64,000 nucleotides of DNA from Azolla caroliniana (lineage: Eukaryota > Polypodiophyta), in assembly GCA_043228905.1 (NCBI GenBank), contig JBHGNT010000008.1, positions 13,950,001-14,014,000 of the forward strand, given 5' to 3'. The notes under the pieces were generated by a model. That model did no database searches. It was not told the DNA's origin and saw only the letters and a program-made list of their open reading frames with translations. Each line of letters starts with the position of its first letter. Within the stretch, counting starts at the first letter, position 1. This document shows, piece by piece, positions 45,347 through 54,423 of the stretch. The translations under genes and the position numbers were made by a program.

Positions 45347-48300
45347 TGTCCAGCCAAATGGAAGGGGAAGAAGGGTGTTTAGAATTACCCTTGAATATTC
45401 ATAAGGATAGGGATGATGCTATCAGGACACAACAAGCCATACGAAACTATTGGGCAGAAAAAAAAGGAAACATCGTCAATTGTTGAAGGATATGAAAGCC
45501 ACACTCAGTAAAGGTAAGGATAGTTTAGCTGAGAATGTAAATAATGCGACTACCATCATAGAGAGAAAGGTTGTAGACTATTTCAATGTTCAAACCAAGC
45601 ACATCAGCAATGAAGAAAAGAAGGTAGTACTTTATGGAATATGTAATGATCCATCGATAAAGGACTTAGTTGATTGTGATGGTCTTAATGCAAACATATC
45701 ATTTGTTTTAGTAAATAATCTTCGTAATAGTTTCGTATCCATGAGCAGGTCAGAAGATGATCTTGTCTTAAAAAGGTCTAGTCTAATGATGTTACTTAAT
45801 AGTGATGTTGACGATATAAACATTAGTGAGCTATCTAAGGTAATTGGTGTTAGTAGAAAAACAGTGTACAATACAATGAATTGTATAATTTCCTCGGGTG
45901 AAGGAACTAGTCTACTAAAGCTAACTACAAGATGTAAGCCAATGACACCCATAACATTTGAAATCAAGGATGTAATCACAATGTTTTGGACTAAGAGTAG
46001 GGTTTCACCTAATAAAAAGGATTTATGCAGGAAATGTGTTGGAAGAAATCAATACGAGGAGCATCCCATTCATCTTCTTGATGTACCTCAGGTATTTACA
46101 TTTATCTCAACATTTGTTTTGACTCTACACAGAAAGTTAATTAGCTCAATTAGCAGAAAAACTAATTAGCTTATCAGTTACATTTACCTCAATTAGCTAC
46201 TAGGATAACTACTACATAGGTAACTGGCTACTCTCAATAGCTACTACCATGATAGCTAATTAGCTATTCTCAATAGCTAATTTAGTTACTACCAGATAAT
46301 TAGCTACCAAAATAGCTAACTAGCTACCATGACAACTAATTAGCTACTAGGATAGCTAATTTCGTTATTACCAGCTAATTAGCTACTAGGAAAGCGAATT
46401 AGCTACCATGATAGCTAATTAGCTACTAGGACAACTAATTAGCCACCATGATAGCTAATTAGCTACTAGACCAGCTAATTAGCCACCATGATAGCTAATT
46501 AGCTACTAGACCAGCTAATTAGCTACCATGACAGCTAATTAGCTACTAGGACAACTAATTAGCTACCATGACAACTAATTAGCTACTAGGACATCTAATT
46601 AGCTACCATGATAGCTAATTAGCTACTAGGACAGCTAATTAGCTACCATGATAGCTAAATAGCTACTAAAATAGCTCATTAGCTACTACGATAGCTAATT
46701 AGCTACCATGATAGCTAAATAGCTACTAGAATAGCTAATTAGCTACTAGGACAGCTAATTAGCTACCATGATAGCTAATTAGCTACTAGGACATCTAATT
46801 GGCTACCATGACAACTAATTAGCTACTAGAATAGCTAATGAGCTACTAGAATAGATAATTAGCTACTAGGACATCCAATTAGCTACCATGACAACTAATT
46901 AGCTACTAGAATAGCTAATGAGCTACTAGAATAGCTAATGAGCTACTAGAAGAGATAATTAGCTACTAGGACATCCAATTAGCTACCATGACAACTAATT
47001 AGCTACTAGAATAGCTAATTAGCTACTAGAATAGCTAATTAGCTACCATGATAGCTAATTAGCTACTAGAACAGCTCATTAGCTACCATGATAACTAATT
47101 AGCTACTAGGATATCTAATTAGCTACTAGGACAGCTAATTAGCTACCATGATAGCTAATTAGCTACTAGGATATCTAATTAGCTACTAGGATAGCTAATT
47201 AGCTACCATGATACCTAATTAGCTACCATGATAGCTAATTAGCTACTAGGATAGCTAATTAGCTACTAGAATAGCTAATAAGCTACTAGAACAACTAATT
47301 AGCTACTAGAATACCATGATAGCTAACTAGCTACTAGAATAGCTAATAAGCTACTAGAACAGCTAATTAGCTACTAGAACAGCTAATTAGCTACTAGAAC
47401 AGCTAATTAGCTACTAGGATAGTTAGCTAGTTACAAGAATAACTAATTCCCCTTTATTACGCAGGTCGATTTATTTATTAGGTTCAAACGAATGCATCCA
47501 AATATCAAAGTTCAACTACGAACATTCGAGTCTCTTAAGCCACACTTTGTGAGACGCTTAAAGGATCGATACACATGTTGTTGCATTTACCATGTACAGA
47601 TGGGTTTTCTGAAGGACTCTGTTAATTGACCATGTCACCATAACGCATCCCTAACTAATACAGTTTGCACATGTGGGTGCCCAATCTGTCGATCAAGCCC
47701 GCAAGAGGAGTGTAAATGATCTAAGCACATTATCTCTTCCATGAGTTATTTATTAGATTCAATATTGTGTCCGAGAGAAACTAACGCTATCTTCCATATT
47801 CATAAATGTGTCATGGGTTTATGTCAAGATTGTGGCCCTACTAGATTTAGGTGGTGTCCAAATTAATTGAGTAGTGAAATATTGATCTCTGTGAAGTTAT
47901 TTGAGTTAGTGAACACCAATTTTGAAGGAAAGGTGTGTAAAAGAAAGGATCTAGTTCGGAAGATGCTTAAACCAAGGGATTTGGTGTCTCTGTTTGTAGT
48001 ATCTCTAGGAAAGTTCATTAAACACAACTTCCTTTATTCATGGCAGGCCCATCAGTTTAAGACTTGCATATCTGATTTCCCAAATGATGTAGTAGTCTCA
48101 GTAGTAGATTTCGCATAAAATTATACTTTCAAGCAGCAGAATGAAATTCAATCTATGCATTGGTGTTCAATTCAGGTAACCATTTTTGTGCACATAACAT
48201 ATTTTCGAGTTTCGGGTGATGTTAAAAAAGTAATTCATTTCTTTATTTCTGATGATAAGAAGCATGATACCTTGTTCGTCCAACATTGTTTTAAGTTACA

Positions 48301-49305
48301 TTGGCAATGGTTATTAGCTCAACGTTTGGAGCTTACTCAACATTGGGTCTGGTCTGACGGAGCTGCGTCACAATTCAAGGCTCGACGTCCATTTTATTTT
48401 GTGGGGAGGTATCCTGGTATAACAGGTTTGGAGATGAGATGGATTTTTTTGGGTCTGGCCATGGTAAAGGTGAACATGATGGTGCAGGGGTTATTATAAA
48501 GCGGGCACTTACCCATGAACAACTAAAGACAAATGGTGTGCACATGAATTGTGCATCACATGTAGTTGAATTTTTAAGAACAAATATGTCAACGAGTGCA
48601 ACAGGTGTTTATTCCTCGCAAGTCCGAGATATCAAACGTGAATTTTGGGAAGTGAAGATAGATGAAGTAAATAGGGAGAAGACCTGGGAGTGCCAAGGAA
48701 TTCCCGAATTGCAATCTCTGCATGCTGTTCGCGGTTATTCCAGGTTGGATGGTCATTGTATTGCGGTTAGAGAATTGACTTGTTTTTGCTTCCATTGTGT
48801 GCAAGGAAATTGGAGATATTGTCTAAACAAAGCATACATTCAGAATTGGGAGTATCACATTCTGAATGATAAGGAAGCAGTTGATGGAGAAACAGGGCAG
48901 AATGTTGATTTCACATATGAGGGACTTGGAGATACTTTGAGTAATGTCCTGAACGTTGGGGATAACTTCGCTGTAAATGTTGAAGAAGACAATTAAGAGG
49001 GTGCTGATTTCTATATATTGAAGTGCACGGTTAGTAAACAGTGTGCAAGGCAGAATATTGTAGAGGCATGGGGAAATTTTGTATCTGCCGGGACATTCTA
49101 CATCAAAGGCATTTTTTATGCAAAACTAGATGACTACGAATATGTGTACAGGCTGTTAGAAGACAAACCATCGGTGTACATGTACTCTCATTTGGTCAAG
49201 TGCATCAATGTCCCAATGTCAGAATACAATAGCTGCTCAAGTTTATACACTGTTGGTGCTAATGTGTATGAATGTATTTACAATAGTATGCCATGGAATT
49301 TGTAG
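45347..49305 (+). pseudogene. DDE transposase-like gene of the cargo transposon, two exons, broken
   Basis: The ATG at 45347 gives MSSQMEGEEGCLELPLNIHK. A shift at an eight-A run (about 45460) leads to an open frame to 46091, with a helix-turn-helix-like segment (ISELSKVIGVSRKTVYNTMN). CAG/GTATTT and TACGCAG/GTCGAT bound an intron (46092-47464) in phase 0. Exon 2 has paired-Cys motifs (CTCGCPIC, CQDCG) and a likely catalytic core: VVDFA, then SDDKKHD, WSDGAASQFKARRPFYFVGR and, after a shift at a T run near 48445, HGKGEHDGAGVIIKRA. I recall this DFAENY...SDGA.Q.K...HGK..DG.G..KR pattern from animal transposon proteins. Stops at 47627, 47864, 48116 and 48994. Confidence 0.75.
46178..47449 (+). 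repeat. Palindromic minisatellite in the transposase intron
   Basis: About 1.27 kb of a 20-bp unit whose core AGCTAATTAGCT is a perfect palindrome, alternating with ACCATGAT and ACTAGGAY. It fills nearly the whole intron between the CAG/GT donor at 46091 and the acceptor at 47464. TAG and TAA in every unit exclude coding. Confidence 0.95.
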
Positions 49306-49787
49306 CTACAAGTAGCAATTACCATGTTCTCTTGTAAAACAAACATGTATTTCGCGAAAACAGTTAAATAAATTTGTTTGAGAATCAATTTCTTGTATAC
49401 AGTCTGCTTTCTGTGCTTCTTTCTCAATAAAATCATGTCTTTTTGTTAAGTTTTAAGTTATAAGTTATAGCGAAATAGTCATCAGTAGCTAATTAGCTGT
49501 CAATAACTAAATAGTCATCAATAGCATGAAATCAACAATCTGCAACATATTCCTCAAATTACACAGTAGATAAGTACAGTGGGAACAAGTAATTAAATTC
49601 TTCATTGAATAATGTCATCTCTTTACATATTTATAAATTACAATTGGAAATGTCTACAAATCTCCTATAAATAGCTAAGCTCTTGCTAGTTAGTGGAACG
49701 AGTCTACATATATTATCCGCATATCGAGCTCGGTATGGAGTCCACAACCATGCACCTAGTTGGCAGCTCACTGTTTGCACCAGGTAC
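49306..49787. other. Intergenic stretch between convergent genes
   Basis: It separates the 3' ends of the transposase-like gene (plus) and the FCP1-like gene (minus). It contains AATAAA-type signals on the plus strand (about 49370 and 49427) and a short block of TAGCTAATTAGCTG repeats near 49480-49520. No coding sequence is seen. Confidence 0.7.
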
Positions 49788-50726
49788 TTACTGTTTAGGC
49801 ATTTCCTCAGGTAGAATGAGACAGCATCTCCGAATATTGAAGTAGTGCCAGAAATGTTTTGTATCCAAAATCAATGTGTTGTCAGCATTATATTCAGGCC
49901 AAGTAGCCCAAAAATCAGAAAGTCTCTTGAATCTTGCAGCTTCCATTTGCTCACAATTTTCTCGTGCCCATTGACCTTTAAAACGACTTTGCCATTTTGG
50001 GAAGAATCTTGCTAAACACTTCCACACATCTGATTTTGGTTTTTCACTACAAATAAACAAATCAAAGTATTGCACAGCCCACTCTAGAAACTGATTCGCG
50101 TCCCTCCTTGGCTGCATATATCTCACACTCATCAAGACTTTATCAAGCTCCAAGATCAAGGCTCTTCTTTCGACTTCTAGTGGTTTAGGTTTCCATTCCT
50201 GAAACTGAGCCGCTGTTACACCATTTTCTGGTAGGACACGATCAATCTCAATTAGCTCAAGTTCGACCGACACAACTGGCGTCCTTTTCCTCTTCAAACC
50301 CCTAGTCGACTGTGTTGGGCCTGGCTTCACATTCTGGTGCTCTTGTTTTATCGACTTAGTTATCAATCCTTGGATTACCTCGGTGCATGTAGCTACTGAT
50401 CTGCTCGATATCAGTCCACTGGTATCACATGCTGCATCTACCTGCAACACCAAGTCATCCGTGCAACATGTTGCATCTACCTGCAACACCAAGTCATCCG
50501 TGCAACATGCTTGATCAACTTGTGTGACCAGATCACTTGTGTTAGTTGCTACATCTACTTTCAAGATGGGGCCCTTTAAACACGTTGCAACATCAACAGT
50601 ATCCACACTGCCATTGGCCTTACGAGCAATTGAATCAAACCCTTTAGACTCTGCAACATCAGAAAACACCAACATATTCACACTCACAAAGTAACTAACA
50701 GTCTCACAAAACAACATCCTAAACAT
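49788..50726 (-). CDS. FCP1/NIF-type HAD-phosphatase-like cargo protein, catalytic motif altered
   Basis: The minus-strand frame opens at ATG 50726, or is an exon beginning at 50650 after TTGCAG. The N-terminal half has a 13-residue repeat (TDDLVLQVDATCC, about three imperfect copies, 39-bp period) and a basic stretch (GLKRKRTPVVSVE). The C-terminal half looks like an FCP1-type HAD domain: LILELDKVLMSVRY in place of the DLDGVL motif, FLEWAVQYFDLFICS, WARENCEQ, FKRLSDFWATWPEYN and TLILDTKHFWHYFN. The nucleophile Asp reads Glu, the motif Gly reads Lys, and the second acidic pair reads DT, so it may be a pseudophosphatase. It is open throughout, about 312 residues. Confidence 0.6.
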   Translation of the reverse strand: MFRMLFCETVSYFVSVNMLVFSDVAESKGFDSIARKANGSVDTVDVATCLKGPILKVDVATNTSDLVTQVDQACCTDDLVLQVDATCCTDDLVLQVDAACDTSGLISSRSVATCTEVIQGLITKSIKQEHQNVKPGPTQSTRGLKRKRTPVVSVELELIEIDRVLPENGVTAAQFQEWKPKPLEVERRALILELDKVLMSVRYMQPRRDANQFLEWAVQYFDLFICSEKPKSDVWKCLARFFPKWQSRFKGQWARENCEQMEAARFKRLSDFWATWPEYNADNTLILDTKHFWHYFNIRRCCLILPEEMPKQ

Positions 50727-50899
50727 CAAAGAGTTTCAATCATAGAACAACACTCTTCAAATTATCTTGGAAAAACATCATAGAGTTCCATTACATAATG
50801 TGGATCAAGCAACAACCAATCTGAGGTTTTACTTGTCCAACAGGATAGTAAAACTTCATAAAACCCTAGCAAAATCCCTAAGTTAACAATCATATCCAA

Positions 50900-51435
50900 C
50901 TAAACAGTATTTCGCTCCACTACGTTTGGGCCCCTTGACTGAGTAACTGGTCTTGTTCCTGATCGTGGCCCCTTCTTTAGCCTTTTTCTGGTCGGTTCCC
51001 CATTTAGCCTTGCTTCTTTCACCCAATGCGCAAGTGTGTCCTCCTCCGACAACCTTCCCATCGCCTTAGCAGCTAATTGCACATCAGCCGTTTCTTGAAC
51101 TAGCTTTTCAAGTACAGAGGGATCTGTTTGGACATTTTTAGTAGTTGGGCTCGGTGGGGTGGAATCAAGGTCTTGAGATTCAAAGAAATGTTGCATCAAG
51201 TGTTCATAAACACTATTGTTGTGAACCTCAGTTTTACATATTTTTTCCAATATTTCATGGCATTTCACATCGTTGCCTAATTCAGTACATTGTTCCAAAA
51301 GAATAGGGTGGAGCTGATCTGAAGGAGATGTGATAGCAGGACTCTTACTTTCAGCCACGTTGGCAACAGTATCCTCATCTGTTGCAGCGTCATCAGCACC
51401 AGACACATCATGTGCCGTCCTTAATCCACAAGATT
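50900..51435 (-). CDS. Unknown cargo ORF, likely an exon
   Basis: The minus-strand frame runs from a possible splice acceptor (TTATTGTAG, exon edge 51435) to TAG at 50900, with an internal ATG at 51406. It is hydrophilic, with an acidic start (SGADDAATDEDTVANVAESK), a predicted helical middle (VLEKLVQETADVQLAAKAMG, LAHWVKEARL) and a basic Ser/Thr/Arg-rich tail. I recognise no family. It may be the last exon of the upstream RING gene, since a minisatellite-filled intron would separate them, but the splice phases I tried do not fit cleanly. It could equally be an independent gene. Confidence 0.45.
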
Positions 51436-51436
51436 C

Positions 51437-51965
51437 TACAATAACATGGCAGCTATTTAGGATAGCTAATTAGCTACTTTACTAAACTATGGTAGAAGCT
51501 AGGATAGCTAATTAGCTAGTACGATAGCTAATTAACTACTTTACTCAACTATGGTAGTAGCTAGGATAGCTAATTAGCTACTTTACTCAACTATGGTAGT
51601 AGCTAGGATAGCTAATTAGCTACTTTACTAACTATGGTAGTAGCTAGGATAGCTAATTAGCTACTATGGTAGCTGTTCAGAATCAAGCTCAACTTGGTCT
51701 AGTGTGTGAACTCACCTTGAGAGTGAAGAGACACTCCAACGGTCAAGAGTCACCATTATGTCACCACTTTGTATTCTAGCATTTAGTATGAGTCATAGAA
51801 TCATATTCTATGACACATAACTTATGAGCTTTCACATTCCCCATGCTCCATGAGTCTTGTAGTTAATGAACAGAGAGGGTGACTACATAAAGCACCCTCC
51901 TCCCACCTTGTATAATGTTGAGTCTTTCTCCTTTGTTAATATACTTTTACCTTGCGTATTGTCTG

Positions 51966-52002
<37 letters not shown>

Positions 52003-53645
52003 CACACACATAGCTCACATCTCTTCCGCTTCACAAGAATCCATCTCTTGATTCTTTATAGTAGCTAATTAGCTACTTTACCTAACTATGGTAGTAGCTA
52101 GGATAGCTAATTAGCTACTTTACTCAACTATGGTAGTAGCTAGAATAGCTAATTAGCTACTTTACTAATTATGGTAGTAGCTAGGATAGCTAATACTTTA
52201 CTCAACTATGGTAGTAGTTAGGATAGCTAATTTGCTACTTTACTCAACTATGGTAGTAGCTAGGATAGCTAATTAGCTACTTTACTCAACTATGGTAGTA
52301 GCTAGAATAACTAATTAGCTACTTTACTCAACTATGGTAGTAGCTAGAATAGCTAATTAGCTACTTTACTAACTATGGTAGTAGCTAGGATAGCTAATTA
52401 GCTACTATGGTAGCTAATTAGCTACTTTACTCAACTATGGTAGTAGTTAGGATAGCTAATTTTCTACTTTACTCAACTATGGTAGTAGCTAGGATAGCTA
52501 ATTAGCTACTTTACTCAACTATGGTAGTAGCTAGAATAGCTAATTAGCTACTTTACTCAACTATGGTAGTAGCTAAAATAGCTAAGTAGCTACTATGGTA
52601 GCTAATTAGCTACTTTACTCAACTATGGTAGTAGCTAGAATAGCTAAGTAGCTACTATGGTAGCTAATTAGCTACTTTACTCAACTATGGTAGTAGCTAG
52701 GATAGCTAATTATCTACTTTACTCAACTATGGTAGTAGCTAGGATAGCTAATTAGCTACTTTTCTCAACCATGGTAATAGCTAGGATAGCTAATTAGCTA
52801 CTTTACACAACTATGGCAGTAGCTAATTAGCTAGTAGGATAGCTAATTAGCTACTTTCTCAACTATGTAGTAGCTAGAATAGCTTATTAGCTACTAGGAT
52901 AGCTAATTACCTGCCAGTAGCTAATTAGCTACTAGGATAGCTTATTAGCTACTAGGATAGCTAATTACCTGCCAGTAGCTAATTAACTACTAGGATAGCT
53001 TATTAGCTAGTTTACACAACTATGGCAGTAGCTAATTAGTTAGTAGGATAGCTAACTAGCTATTAGGATAGCTAATTAGCTACAATGATAGCTAATGAGC
53101 TACTTTCTCAACTATGTAGTAGCTAGGATAGCTTATTAGCTACTAGGATAACTAATTACCTGCCAGTAGCTAATTAGCTACTGGGATAGCTTATTAGCTA
53201 CTTTACACAACTATGTCAGTAACTAATTAGCTACCCTAGTAGCTAATTAGCTAGTAGGATAGCTAATTAGCTTTTTTACACAACTATTGCACTAGCGAAT
53301 TAGCTAGTACCATAGCTAATTAGCTACTAGGATAGCTAATTAGCTAGTAGCTCATTAGCTGCCAGTAGCTAATTAGCTAGTAGGATAGCTAATTAGCTAT
53401 TGTACACAACTATGGTACTAGCTAATTAGCTATGAGTAGCTAACTAGCTGCCAGTAGGACAGCTAATTAGCTAGTAGCTAACTAGCTGCCACTTAGCTAA
53501 TTAACTACTGTAGTAAACTATGGCAGTAGCTAATTAGCTAATAGGATAGCTATTAGCTGCTTTAATCAACTATGGTAGTAGCTAATTAGCTACAACGATA
53601 GCAGGAAAATAGTTTCCATACTTTTAACGGCTTAGCTAATTAGAA
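51437..53645. repeat. Second palindromic minisatellite, roughly 42-bp unit
   Basis: About 1.8 kb, excluding a solo LTR, of repeats built on AGCTAATTAGCTACTTTACT and CAACTATGGTAGTAGCTAGG. They become less regular after about 52800, where CTGCCAGTAGC variants appear. The AGCTAATTAGCT core is the same as in the transposase intron, but the spacer differs, so the two arrays expanded separately. Confidence 0.92.
51674..52060 (+). mobile_element. Probable solo LTR inside the minisatellite
   Basis: A 387-bp unique block starts TGTTCAGAATC and ends GATTCTTTATA, giving imperfect inverted ends, with GTAGC on both sides. It contains a CTACATAAAGC box and a long CT run followed by ACACACAC, as in other plant LTRs. 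GTAGC is also part of the surrounding repeat, so the duplication is weak evidence, and the TA end is unusual. Confidence 0.5.
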
Positions 53646-53777
53646 AAGACTAAGCTTATTAGCTACAGTATGGTATACATGTTAGTTTTCTCCACTCATT
53701 TGGTAGAGTTGTACTGCAATCTCCCAAACATAATGCAACAATTCGACAGGCATGTTGAAAACAAAGCAGATGGTATG

Positions 53778-54392
53778 TGTTGGGATTTCGGTCCCTCCGG
53801 ATGGGATGTCCGGAGATGAATGACGGCAAGCCCGGTCTCGGTTACGGAACCAGAGGATGAAGAGTACCCGGCATGAAGCCGGATGAAGAGTACCCGGTTA
53901 CGGAAGCCGGATGAAGATACAGGCCCGGTGAGAGTACTCACCGGATGTGGAGACATATTTGTGAATATGTTTTCCCAAGAGCCCTTTGAGGCTATATTTG
54001 TAAATAGTCCGAAAATCATATGTGTATAAATATGACTTAGGGCAAACAGTTTTGTTGTTGCTCATTTTTCTGTTTTCCACTTAGAGGGAGTGAAGAGAGC
54101 AGCCGAGAGAGAGGGAGAGAGAGAGAGACGAAGAGGTCGTTGCCTCTGTGTATTACCGCCGCCTGTGGTGAAGACAGTGAGCTCAAGGTTGTTGCCTTGT
54201 AGCTTCACCATTGTACATCTCTGTTTATAGTGATAGTTGGAGTTTGAGGACTCCCGTGGTTTTTCCCATTTAGGGTTTTCCACGTAAAACATCCTGTGTA
54301 CTCTTCTCTCTATTGTCTTCGTGCATTTTGTATTTCCTGTTTTCTGTGAGTTGATCCTATTGCTCGGTTGTGGCCGAGCACTGTGTTTAACA
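53778..54392 (+). repeat. Copia B 5' LTR
   Basis: 615 bp, TGTTGGGATTTCGG to GTGTTTAACA. It has TATAAAT at 54025-54031, a GA microsatellite and the CTCGGTTGTGGCCGAG hairpin. Only a few CCGGATGAAGA-type units are present, compared with the long array in copia A. Confidence 0.96.
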
Positions 54393-54395
54393 ATT

Positions 54396-54407
54396 TGGTA
54401 TCAGAGC
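54396..54407 (+). other. Primer binding site of copia B (initiator Met-tRNA)
   Basis: TGGTATCAGAGC, 3 bp after the LTR. Confidence 0.93.
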
Positions 54408-54423
54408 GACGGTAACACAGAAA

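Noticed and set aside
46178-47449. Regular repeats that could suggest a CRISPR array
   Set aside because: The spacers are themselves two alternating short repeats, there are no unique spacers and no cas genes, and the context is a eukaryotic intron.
48173-48182. Possible second intron donor (CAG/GTAACC) in the transposase-like gene
   Set aside because: The sequence after it (QVTIFVHITYF) continues the conserved protein pattern, so it is coding.
45347-49305. A domesticated host gene derived from a transposase
   Set aside because: Several in-frame stops and two shifts are present and it lies between intact inverted repeats, so it is a decaying transposon gene.
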